Virus record (IMG/VR): IMGVR_UViG_3300028610_001416
Coordinates: 1-60,001 of that record
Source of the DNA: a virus
DNA length: 60,001 nucleotides
Reading direction: 5' to 3' (one strand)
Numbering within the stretch: the stretch's first letter is position 1; every line of letters begins with the position of its first letter. Of this stretch, positions 1 to 7,483 are shown piece by piece. The position numbers and the translations under genes are program-made. Below the pieces are notes generated by a model. The model did no database searches. It saw only the letters and a list, made by a program, of their open reading frames with translations, and was not told the origin of the DNA.

Positions 1-144
1 GTGTGTTCAGTTAAGACAATGCATCAAGTACTTAGGAGTTCTGATGGAATCCCTGTGTTCACTTGTAATGCTGGTGAAGATTTCAAAGCAACTCCGAGTG
101 ATTCTACTAACTGGTATTTTTATATTGTTTATACCATAGATTAG
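1..144. repeat. 144-bp terminal direct repeat (left copy)
   Basis: These bases are identical to 59858-60001. They encode the last 47 residues and stop codon of the gene that begins at 59654. The simplest reading is an assembler overlap from a circular or circularly permuted genome; a true short terminal redundancy is less likely because the repeat lies inside a structural gene far from the terminase genes. Confidence 0.95.
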
Positions 145-156
145 AAAGAGTAAAAA

Positions 157-1053
157 ATGACAGCTTCAGGAAATTACATAGCCGAAAGCGATGTTGATAA
201 CTGGCCAACAGCGGTTGCAGCGACAGAGACTTTTGTGACAACTGCTGTGGCTATCTCTACTGATAGGATTACTGTGACAAACAATATAGTAACTTGCACA
301 GAAATTCAGTTCAGTTCAACTGGTGAAGTACCTGCTCCACTTGAGACTGGAGTTATCTACTATGCTATTAATGTTGATGCTACTCATATTAAGGTTGCAT
401 CAACTCCAGTGTTGGCTGCTGCTGGAACGGCTATTGACTTGACTGATGTAGGTTCTGGAACGCACACCCTTGACATTGGTAGTGGAAGCAGTACAGTTGA
501 AAGGCAGGAAGTTATTGACAGGGCTGAGCAGCTTATTGAAAAAATTACTCGTGATTATTTTTATTCTAAAGCTTTTGCTGTCTACCGAAATGGTAATGGT
601 AAGAATAAATTGTTTCTTGGGTTGGTACCTCATATTCTTTCAGTAACTGAAATTTTAATTACAGGGGTGGAATTAACTACTACGTGGTACACTTTTGATA
701 TAGATTCTGTTTACCTTGACCCAGAAGCATTACCTGGAGGCGGAGAATCAGCTGAACTGCTATTGCGAATGAATCAAAAGGAAAGGTTGTTTCCAAAAGG
801 AATGGGTAATATCAAAATCACTGGTACCTATGGTTGGTCAGCTTGTCCTGTTATGATTAAGCAGGTAGCTATAATTCTTTGTCGTTATGAAAACGATGGA
901 ACATTGTACACAAAATACGATGACCTTGTTTCTGATAAGCTTGGAGATATGAGCCAGGCTCGTGGCCAAAAGAAATTTCTTACAGGCTTAATGGAAGCAG
1001 ATAGATTGATACAGAATTACATTCGTAAGAAACCAATGTTTGGAGTGGCATGA
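157..1053 (+). CDS. Head-tail connector (gp6-like) with inserted beta domain
   Basis: 298 aa. It follows the capsid genes on the circular map and precedes the gp10-like and tail terminator genes, the place of a head-tail adaptor. Residues from about 115 on (VERQEVIDRAEQLIEKIT, then a beta-rich part and a C-terminal helix) resemble gp6-type connectors. Residues about 35-107 carry a separate Thr/Val/Gly-rich module ending in GSGTHTLDI, a recurrent accessory beta module of phage structural proteins, here apparently inserted near the N-terminus. It overlaps the next gene by 4 bases. The connector role is inferred mainly from position. Confidence 0.6.
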   Translation: MTASGNYIAESDVDNWPTAVAATETFVTTAVAISTDRITVTNNIVTCTEIQFSSTGEVPAPLETGVIYYAINVDATHIKVASTPVLAAAGTAIDLTDVGSGTHTLDIGSGSSTVERQEVIDRAEQLIEKITRDYFYSKAFAVYRNGNGKNKLFLGLVPHILSVTEILITGVELTTTWYTFDIDSVYLDPEALPGGGESAELLLRMNQKERLFPKGMGNIKITGTYGWSACPVMIKQVAIILCRYENDGTLYTKYDDLVSDKLGDMSQARGQKKFLTGLMEADRLIQNYIRKKPMFGVA

Positions 1054-1358
1054 TTCAATTAAACATAAAAGTCAATATACTTAGGATTGCTAAAACTCCA
1101 AGTGCTATGGGGTCAGCGGAAGTTGTCAATGTTCTGCATAATAATTTACCTTGTAGAATTAACTGGAAGCCCGGTAGAGAAAAAATATTTTTTAATAAGG
1201 AAAGTCATTTCAGTGATGCAAAATTGTTTTGTAGGGTGGTCGATGTAACTAACAAAGACCGAGTGCAGTATAAAGGCAAGGTCTATCAAATAGCAGATGA
1301 TATTAACCCCGATGAATGTAACAGGCTTTTAGTGCTGGATTTGAAATTGGTAGAATGA
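1050..1358 (+). CDS. Putative head closure (stopper) protein
   Basis: 102 aa, starting at an ATGA overlap with the connector gene. It is rich in beta strands and lies between the connector and the gp10-like gene, the usual place of a head-closure or stopper protein. It contains one short basic stretch (NWKPGREKIFF). No catalytic motif is seen. The role is inferred from gene order only. Confidence 0.5.
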   Translation: MIQLNIKVNILRIAKTPSAMGSAEVVNVLHNNLPCRINWKPGREKIFFNKESHFSDAKLFCRVVDVTNKDRVQYKGKVYQIADDINPDECNRLLVLDLKLVE

Positions 1359-1366
1359 CCTATCAT

Positions 1367-1403
1367 GGGTTAAAATTTGAGGTTAGTACAAAGTTACAGG
1401 CTA
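1367..1403 (+). repeat. Dispersed 37-bp motif, copy 1
   Basis: This lies in a 137-bp gap between two neck genes. It begins GGGTTAAAA and contains TTAGTACAAAGTTACAGG. Ungapped relatives lie at 23948, 30337 and 44745. The gap holds no convincing ORF. Downstream, a GAGCAAGGG stretch resembles the one after copy 2. Confidence 0.55.
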
Positions 1404-1495
1404 ATCGTGTTAGAACAGAGAGCAAGGGCATATGACCCAGTTTAGGGTATATTTAGGGCAAGAGGCAGAGTCCAAAAGGTTGTAGAAAGTGGAAT

Positions 1496-1813
1496 ATGTC
1501 TAAAATACAGGATAACACCAATGAAATTTTAGCTGAAGTAGACAGGTTGATTAGGAAGAAACTTGAGCTTGCAGCTTTGCTCGTTGAAGGCACAGCCAAA
1601 GAGCCTGGTTATTGTCCAAGGGCTACAGGCACTTCGGCTCGTAGTATCACACATGAAATGTCACCTGATGGAAGGTCAGTTAAGATTGGCAGTAATGTTG
1701 AATACTTTCCTTATCATGAGATGGGTACGGTGAACATGCCTGCCCATGCTTCCTTGCGTAGAGCGTTAATGTTTAATAGAAAACCAATCAAGAGGCTTTT
1801 TAGTACAAAATGA
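1496..1813 (+). CDS. HK97 gp10-like neck/tail completion protein
   Basis: 105 aa. The C-terminal half has the pattern typical of the HK97 gp10 family: VEYFPYHEMGTVNMPAHASL followed by Arg-Arg-Ala, i.e. Y-x-H-E-x-G-T and PAxxSLRxAL. The family joins head to tail in siphoviruses. The N-terminal half is a helix. It overlaps the tail terminator gene by 4 bases. Confidence 0.75.
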   Translation: MSKIQDNTNEILAEVDRLIRKKLELAALLVEGTAKEPGYCPRATGTSARSITHEMSPDGRSVKIGSNVEYFPYHEMGTVNMPAHASLRRALMFNRKPIKRLFSTK

Positions 1814-2190
1814 AAGTTTTATTTGAAGCTATTTATAATCGTTGGTTGAGTGAGGGGAAGCTTGGGCTGACACAGTTTTATAATACAGAAGTTGATGATG
1901 ATGCTGTATTTCCCTATGGTGTTTTCACGACTAACATTACATCAGACGACCCTGGGTTTGGTGAGGAAGGTGAGAATTGCTTAATAATGTTTGTTCTATT
2001 TTCTAAGGAGACGCTTGCAACAGAACTTTGTCAAGTGTTTGAAGCGATGAAAGCAGCATTTGATAAACATGATTTAGCTGTTGTTGGCTACGAACCAATC
2101 AGTTTAACGAGAGAATCTGCCAATATGATTAGGATAGAAAAGGTTTGGCAGTACAATGTGACATATAATTTGTTAATCCAAAAGAATTAA
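1810..2190 (+). CDS. Tail terminator protein
   Basis: 126 aa. It starts with a long amphipathic helix (MKVLFEAIYNRWL) and has an acidic centre, lying between the gp10-like gene and the tail tube gene. This is the standard site of the protein that caps the tail tube and fixes its end. The call rests on position and length, which fits gpU-type proteins. Confidence 0.6.
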   Translation: MKVLFEAIYNRWLSEGKLGLTQFYNTEVDDDAVFPYGVFTTNITSDDPGFGEEGENCLIMFVLFSKETLATELCQVFEAMKAAFDKHDLAVVGYEPISLTRESANMIRIEKVWQYNVTYNLLIQKN

Positions 2191-2208
2191 TAGTAAAGGA
2201 GAAATATT

Positions 2209-2955
2209 ATGACAGTTCCCAAAGCGGGTTACAAAGGTGATGTCTACATCGGTGCTGTAAAGATTGCCGCAGCGACTTGGACATCTACTGGTGGAGAGAG
2301 GCAGATGCAAGCAGTTGATGAGTTTAGTGATGAGATTATTACAGATTTGCCTTTGCAAATTAGGGGCGGTACTATTACCATTACCGGCCACTATAAGATG
2401 GACACCGATGTTGGCCAGAAGTTGATTGCAACCAGGTTTGCTGCTGGTGCACAAATAACTGATTTGAAATTGTACACTGACCAGGTAAGCGGTATTTATC
2501 TAACACCAGATGATACTACCACACCAGTATCTTTTGCGACAGTTACTAATTGTCGCAATGTTGGTGACGACAAATCTGGTATTGGTACGTTCACTGCCAC
2601 GTTGTTAATGAGTGGTGTGTTGAAGCAGGTAGGTGACACAGCATCAGTTCAGATTGTGACGGAAGGTTCACATAGTCTTGTGGCAACTGAGGCTGAACTT
2701 GTTGGTACTCTTACCAGCTACGGTGGAGAAGGTGGAGCTATCAACTGTTACTTTGAATGGGGCTTGACGACCAGCTACGAGATTGCTGATTCAAGTGGCA
2801 GTTCCGACGACTTCACTGCAGAAATTGGTATGTTTGGTTATAAGGTTGCTGCAGGATTATCAGGAACGAATGTTTATCATTATCGTGCCGTTGCAAAATA
2901 CGATACTGACAAATATGCTTACGGTGTAGATAAAACATTCACCACACCAGCGTAA
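2209..2955 (+). CDS. Major tail tube protein with C-terminal FN3/Ig-like domain
   Basis: 248 aa, preceded by a strong AAAGGAG site. Residues 1-145 form a beta-rich tail-tube-like domain. Residues about 150-248 read as a separate FN3/Ig-like domain (ELVGTLTSYGGEGG, then YFEWGLTTSY, then VYHYRAVAKYD), the kind of surface decoration common on tail tubes. Its place just before the frameshifted chaperones and the tape measure supports the call. The accessory domain may bind host surface carbohydrate, which is inference. Confidence 0.75.
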   Translation: MTVPKAGYKGDVYIGAVKIAAATWTSTGGERQMQAVDEFSDEIITDLPLQIRGGTITITGHYKMDTDVGQKLIATRFAAGAQITDLKLYTDQVSGIYLTPDDTTTPVSFATVTNCRNVGDDKSGIGTFTATLLMSGVLKQVGDTASVQIVTEGSHSLVATEAELVGTLTSYGGEGGAINCYFEWGLTTSYEIADSSGSSDDFTAEIGMFGYKVAAGLSGTNVYHYRAVAKYDTDKYAYGVDKTFTTPA

Positions 2956-2983
2956 ACTAAAAATATAATTGAAGGAGTATGAA

Positions 2984-3421
2984 ATGCCACAGTTTAATTC
3001 AGCTAATACAGGTACGTGGTTTTATTTTGATTCCACCAATGAAGACCTTGGTGGTGTGTGCCTAAGGGAATTAAGTACTGAAGAGAACCGACGAATTGAG
3101 AGAATGACTATCAAGAAAAGAAAGAAGGTCAAACGAGGTATTGCTTATGATGACCCTGCGGTTGATGAGAAGCTGTCTTCAAAGATGCGGTGGGATTTCT
3201 GTATTACCGATTGGAAAGCAGTAGAACTTGACGGACAGCCGCTCGAATGTAATGCTGAGAACAAAGTTAAAATGATGAAGGTTACAGACTTTGTAAAGCA
3301 TATCGTGACTTCGCTTGAAATATTGGTTGAAGCGAACGCAACAATTGAAGAGGCAAGAGTAAAAAACTTGCCGATTTCATCGAGCGACAATGTCAAAAAC
3401 CCGACTGTGAAGTCTGTATAG
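2984..3421 (+). CDS. Tail assembly chaperone G-like (unshifted product)
   Basis: 145 aa from the ATG at 2984, which has GAAGGAG upstream. It is charged and helical, and lies between the tail tube and tape measure genes. Its end overlaps a second open frame entered by a -1 shift at 3361-3367. This is the classic lambda G/GT arrangement of siphovirus tail chaperones, which load the tape measure during tail assembly. Confidence 0.8.
   Translation: MPQFNSANTGTWFYFDSTNEDLGGVCLRELSTEENRRIERMTIKKRKKVKRGIAYDDPAVDEKLSSKMRWDFCITDWKAVELDGQPLECNAENKVKMMKVTDFVKHIVTSLEILVEANATIEEARVKNLPISSSDNVKNPTVKSV
3361..3367 (+). other. Programmed -1 ribosomal frameshift site (A AAA AAC)
   Basis: In the chaperone frame the codons are GTA AAA AAC, so the heptamer A AAA AAC sits exactly in the X XXY YYZ register. 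Slipping back one base joins the G frame to the open frame that ends at 3678. No strong downstream hairpin was identified by eye. Confidence 0.8.
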
Positions 3422-3678
3422 AATTAAATGACAACGACGGTACAGAACCACCTTGTGATAATTGTTATGTAGAGTTAGATGAAAACAATGTTGAGATTTG
3501 GTATATATATTCGCTTGTCAGAGGTCAGTTGAAGTTGACGTCTATGGGTGAAATACTGGGTCTTGATTATACAGCGGTATTAGATGTTGTTAAACTGTAC
3601 TATGATGCTGATGAAGTTAGAAAAGTTTTTGAATCAATTATAGAATGCTTTCGAATTGAAAGAGAGTTAGACCAATGA
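3367..3678 (+). CDS. T extension of tail assembly chaperone GT (-1 frame)
   Basis: This 103-residue open frame has no start codon of its own at its left end and is entered by the -1 shift after codon AAC at 3365-3367. The full fusion would be 128 + 103 = 231 aa. It begins LADFIERQCQKPDCEVC, contains two Cys-x2-Cys pairs (CEVC, CDNC), and ends with a helical segment. Its stop overlaps the tape measure start (ATGA). The position is that of lambda gpGT. Confidence 0.8.
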   Translation, partial: LADFIERQCQKPDCEVCIELNDNDGTEPPCDNCYVELDENNVEIWYIYSLVRGQLKLTSMGEILGLDYTAVLDVVKLYYDADEVRKVFESIIECFRIERELDQ

Positions 3679-5573
3679 ATTTTATGACAGCCGATGTTGA
3701 GATAAAGGTTGATGGTAGCAAATTACCTGCTCAGCTTGCCAAGGCTAAGACTCTTGTTGTGAAAACTGTATCAACAATTAAAAATTCATTTAGTAAGATA
3801 GCTACCTCTTTCAAAGCTGCCTTTGATAAAATGGTTCGTATAGCGAAGTGGGGGGCTTTGGCAATTGCAGGAGCTTTGACCCTTGCGACACGAGCAGCAA
3901 TGAAACAACAGGATGCTGTATTTCTGTTGACTGCCGCTCTTAAAATTGCAGGCGAATGGACACAAACAATTGAGAATAGGTTTAGAGCTTTTGCTGCAAG
4001 TATTCAAAAGGCTACTATCTATGGTGATGAGGAAGTTTTGGCTTTGATGCAATTGCAAAAGAGTTTGGGTGTTACTGCGGACAAGCTTGAACTCGCTGCA
4101 AAACAAGCAATCGGTCTTGCGACAGCCACTGGAAGAGATATTAGGTCAATGGCTATGTATATAGCTCTTGCCCAACAGGGTGAGTTTACAATGCTTCGTC
4201 GGTATATACCTGCACTGAGAGCGACTACTGATGAGACTGAACAATTGGAAATTATTACCAGGGTTTGTGCTGAAGGTTTCAAACTTGCAGAAGAAAGGGC
4301 GAAGACAACGTCGGGTGGTTTGAAGCAGATGTGGAATGCTCTTGGTGATGTTTCTGAAAAAATAGGTGGTGCATTATTGCCTGCGATAACAGATTCAGCT
4401 AAGGCAATAAAAGAATGGGCTAAGAACAATGAAGATGCAATTGGTCGTTGGGCTGAAACTACCGTTGCCTATATTACTTATGCAAAAGATGTATTTATAG
4501 AATTCTTAAAATTTATGAGGTCGGACTTTGGTGCAGGAATTAAACTGGGTTTAGATGTAGGTATAATACTCCTTAAAGGATTTGGAAAATCTATAGTTAT
4601 AATTTTAGAGTTTGCTGCTGTCAAAGCTGCCGATGCTTTTATAACAGTGTTTGGGGATACTATTGCAGCACAATTTGAAAAGCTGGCTGAGAAATTAAAA
4701 TATTATAAGCCATTAGAAGCCTGGGGGTTGAGAGGAATTGCTAAAAGAATAAAAGAAGCAAAGGAACCTACTGCTATAGCTCCTGTTGAGCCCAGACTTA
4801 AACAGGTTTTAGGACAAACCAGAGACGAGCTTATGGGCATGACTCCACCGAAGTTGTTAGTGGGAGTCGATGCCGCGTCGGAAAGGTTAATAATATCGCT
4901 TAAATCTATAGGACAGACGGCTAAAGAACAGCAAGAGCCAATGGAAGAAGCTTTTGTTGGCACTTTACAAAAAGCAAAAGAGGTAGCGAAAGAGGTGACA
5001 GAAGAGTTGGGAAGAGTTCAAGCTGATATGGCAGCGGGTATGGCAAGGTCCTTTAGTGAAGCTATTGACAAAATGATATTTGAAAGCAAAAGGCTTAGTG
5101 ATGCATTGAAAGACATGGGACGTGCTATTTTGCGTATGATAACAGAAATAGTTATGTACGAATCTTTAGCACGACCATTGGCTGAATTTATCACAGGCAA
5201 AGAGGGGAAACCAGGCTTTGCTCAGGTAGCATTGGGTGCAGTCGCAGGTGGTATCGGTAGCTTGTTCGGTCCGGGAGCCGGTACGGTAGGTGCAGAAATG
5301 TCAGCACAAGCAAAACCGGGTTATTATGAATCAGCACAACATGGAGGTTATGTAGAAAAAACAGGTTGGGCTAAGATACATAAGGGCGAAACATACTCAG
5401 GTGTTAATGGTAGCTACGGTAAATCTACGGTGAATGTTTACAATACAATATCCGACCGCGTAGAGGTTGAGGTTGAGGAATATATGCAATCCGACCAGCG
5501 AATTATTGATGTATCAATGAAGGCTGCAGGAACTGATAGTCTATATCGGAGAAGTATAAGAGGTGTTCACTAA
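3675..5573 (+). CDS. Tape measure protein
   Basis: 632 aa, mostly helical and rich in Ala and Lys. It has a hydrophobic segment near residues 53-70 (WGALAIAGALTLA), a second near 290-320, and a Gly/Ala-rich hydrophobic stretch near 510-545. The C-terminal part resembles lambda-like tail tape measure C-termini (QHGGYVEKTGWAKIHKGE). The protein sets tail length and is delivered with the DNA. It is short for a tape measure, which predicts a tail of roughly 95 nm at 1.5 Angstrom per residue. Confidence 0.85.
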   Translation: MNFMTADVEIKVDGSKLPAQLAKAKTLVVKTVSTIKNSFSKIATSFKAAFDKMVRIAKWGALAIAGALTLATRAAMKQQDAVFLLTAALKIAGEWTQTIENRFRAFAASIQKATIYGDEEVLALMQLQKSLGVTADKLELAAKQAIGLATATGRDIRSMAMYIALAQQGEFTMLRRYIPALRATTDETEQLEIITRVCAEGFKLAEERAKTTSGGLKQMWNALGDVSEKIGGALLPAITDSAKAIKEWAKNNEDAIGRWAETTVAYITYAKDVFIEFLKFMRSDFGAGIKLGLDVGIILLKGFGKSIVIILEFAAVKAADAFITVFGDTIAAQFEKLAEKLKYYKPLEAWGLRGIAKRIKEAKEPTAIAPVEPRLKQVLGQTRDELMGMTPPKLLVGVDAASERLIISLKSIGQTAKEQQEPMEEAFVGTLQKAKEVAKEVTEELGRVQADMAAGMARSFSEAIDKMIFESKRLSDALKDMGRAILRMITEIVMYESLARPLAEFITGKEGKPGFAQVALGAVAGGIGSLFGPGAGTVGAEMSAQAKPGYYESAQHGGYVEKTGWAKIHKGETYSGVNGSYGKSTVNVYNTISDRVEVEVEEYMQSDQRIIDVSMKAAGTDSLYRRSIRGVH

Positions 5574-6058
5574 TGGCTGATATGACAGTATTTCCAGAAG
5601 TATTAGAGTTGGTAGTAGAACAGCACACACCAGTTCTACCAGATGTTGGCCACGTGGTAGCAATGACGACTCAGGAGCTTAGTTTGACACAATTTGCACT
5701 GACGACAATAAGTTCCTTCCCGGGTCTCTCACGAGGGCCAAGTCATAACTTTAGTGATGAGAAGTCAGATAATGCCGTGTTAGTTCACTCAACTGCATCA
5801 GGCTATCCTGTACTCAATAAATTATTTACTTTTGATGGTCGTACCTTTACACCAGAGTTACGAAGCGTAATTGAAGTAGATAAACTTACAGTGGTGGCAT
5901 TTTACGAAATAAATAAAGCAAAGGAATTTCCTTGGTACAATGAACAGGATTCTACATGGTACACTGTTTGCTTTATCAGTAAGCCTAAATGCCGGTTAGA
6001 CGGACGAAAAGATTTATGGCGTATTCAATTAAACCTTTTACAGACAGAAGCTAATTAA
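5573..6058 (+). CDS. Minor tail protein (distal tail region)
   Basis: 161 aa, overlapping the tape measure stop by one base. An early segment (TTQELSLTQFALT) matches the repeated TQALALTQHA motif of the large tail protein at 7483, so the two share a linker or adhesin-type element. The C-terminal half is beta-rich. The position between tape measure and tail-tip genes suggests a minor tail protein; no precise family was identified. Confidence 0.5.
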   Translation: MADMTVFPEVLELVVEQHTPVLPDVGHVVAMTTQELSLTQFALTTISSFPGLSRGPSHNFSDEKSDNAVLVHSTASGYPVLNKLFTFDGRTFTPELRSVIEVDKLTVVAFYEINKAKEFPWYNEQDSTWYTVCFISKPKCRLDGRKDLWRIQLNLLQTEAN

Positions 6059-6068
6059 GGAAACTATT

Positions 6069-6299
6069 ATGGAAGCAGTACCTATAACTCTTTACGGTAA
6101 ACAATATTGGAAAGTTGGAACTGAAATTTATACTCAAATCGGTGACAAGTTAGTTAGGGTTGACCACTTCGATAAGAACAATAAACCTGTATGCAAGGAC
6201 ACGTGGTCAGAAGAAACTCCGAATGCAAAAGGTGGACAGGATTGTACTGTCCATATGGAATGTTTACAAATAGCAGCCAAACCAAATAAGATAGGTTAA
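6069..6299 (+). CDS. Small protein of the tail region
   Basis: 76 aa with a good AAGGAAAC site upstream. It starts with a beta-strand pattern (PITLYGKQYWKVGTEIY) and has three Cys in its C-terminal half. No family was recognised. Co-directional and closely spaced with tail genes, so probably virion-related. Confidence 0.55.
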   Translation: MEAVPITLYGKQYWKVGTEIYTQIGDKLVRVDHFDKNNKPVCKDTWSEETPNAKGGQDCTVHMECLQIAAKPNKIG

Positions 6300-6313
6300 A
6301 GAAAGGAGCTATC

Positions 6314-6730
6314 ATGGCTTCAGGAATGTACAGTAGGTTCAAAGCGAACCTTATGAACGGTGAAGTAGATTTAGAAGCAGACACCATTAAAGTTATCCTT
6401 TTGGATAACAATCATGCCTTCAATGCAGCACATAATGTCATTGGTGACATCGATGGCAATGAATTAGCTGCCGCTGGTAATTATGCTCAGAAAACAAAAG
6501 AGTTAGCCGGTAAAGGAGTCACACAGGGAGCATCTACCAAATGGGATGGTACTGATACTGAGTGGGCTGCGGCAACGTTCTCTGCCTGGCATGCAGCACT
6601 TTACGACGACACACATGCAACTGACGACCTGATTGGTACATGGGACTTTGGTGGTGAGAAGATTGTTGCAGCTGGTACGTTCAAACTTCAATGGCATGTG
6701 AACGGTATCATCACATTGGCAACAGCATAA
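6314..6730 (+). CDS. Conserved phage structural protein (MYSRFKANLMNGEVDL type)
   Basis: 138 aa with AAAGGAG upstream. The opening, MYSRFKANLMNGEVDLEAD followed by a hydrophobic IKVILLD strand, is a pattern often seen in tail-module proteins of environmental siphoviruses. The rest is beta-rich with many Ala and Thr. A tail decoration or minor tail role is inferred from position. Confidence 0.55.
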   Translation: MASGMYSRFKANLMNGEVDLEADTIKVILLDNNHAFNAAHNVIGDIDGNELAAAGNYAQKTKELAGKGVTQGASTKWDGTDTEWAAATFSAWHAALYDDTHATDDLIGTWDFGGEKIVAAGTFKLQWHVNGIITLATA

Positions 6731-6765
6731 CAATACCTACAAATTATTTTATTGAGGCGAATATT

Positions 6766-7062
6766 ATGTCCTGGAAAGTAAAAAGAGAAGTTGTAAGTAT
6801 AATCCCTTTTGACAAGAAATTCCCGAAAGGGGATATGGCAGAGCTATCAAAAATTGTGGCGACGCATGTTGAAACGGGTAATATTTATAAACTTAAACAG
6901 TTAATAAGAGTAGCTGCTGTTGGAAAACCTATTGATATGAAAGCGGCGTGGGATAAGATTTATAAACAGCATAAAGAAAGAATAGAACCTTCAGTTACCA
7001 ATCCTGTAGAGACCGCTGGTGTGGATTATCTTAATGCAAAGGAGGCTGCAGATGTTAGCTAA
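6766..7062 (+). CDS. Hypothetical tail-module protein
   Basis: 98 aa from the ATG at 6766, which has GAGGCG upstream; a longer reading from 6691 would overlap the previous gene out of frame. It is helical and basic in the centre. Its end overlaps the next start, and it carries the AAAGGAGG ribosome site of the next gene inside its coding sequence. Function unknown. Confidence 0.6.
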   Translation: MSWKVKREVVSIIPFDKKFPKGDMAELSKIVATHVETGNIYKLKQLIRVAAVGKPIDMKAAWDKIYKQHKERIEPSVTNPVETAGVDYLNAKEAADVS

Positions 7063-7483
7063 ATGGTTTCGATTAAGAATGATAAACCAGACAGGGGAGA
7101 CTATGACTTATGCCGATGGTGCTCGTATTGCTATCAGGTTAAGTCTTTGGAAAATCGTTGCTGGAGCAAAAGTCGATGATACGGTCATTACTGAAAACTT
7201 AGGTTTTGGTGCTGGAACGATAGTTGATGGCGGTGAGGTTGAAGGAACTGCGATTGATAATACTTCAGAAAAGCAATGGGGTGGGCATGGGATATTTGAA
7301 ACAACCCATGATTTAGCTACTGGTGACGGAGTTTGTCGTTTGTATATGGAATTTTCCGATAATGACGGTAACTGGCCGAGTGACTCTGATGAATTTGAAA
7401 TAACGGATTTAATTCAGATTGCTGTATTACCAATCGACCCAGATGCAGTTGATGAAAGCCGAAGTGTAAACTTTGAGATATAA
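7052..7483 (+). CDS. Hypothetical beta-rich tail-module protein
   Basis: 143 aa. The start at 7052 is chosen because AAAGGAGG lies 7 bases upstream. The protein is beta-rich and acidic, and its stop overlaps the start of the gpL-like gene. It probably belongs to the distal tail or its decoration. No family was recognised. Confidence 0.6.
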   Translation: MLAKWFRLRMINQTGETMTYADGARIAIRLSLWKIVAGAKVDDTVITENLGFGAGTIVDGGEVEGTAIDNTSEKQWGGHGIFETTHDLATGDGVCRLYMEFSDNDGNWPSDSDEFEITDLIQIAVLPIDPDAVDESRSVNFEI

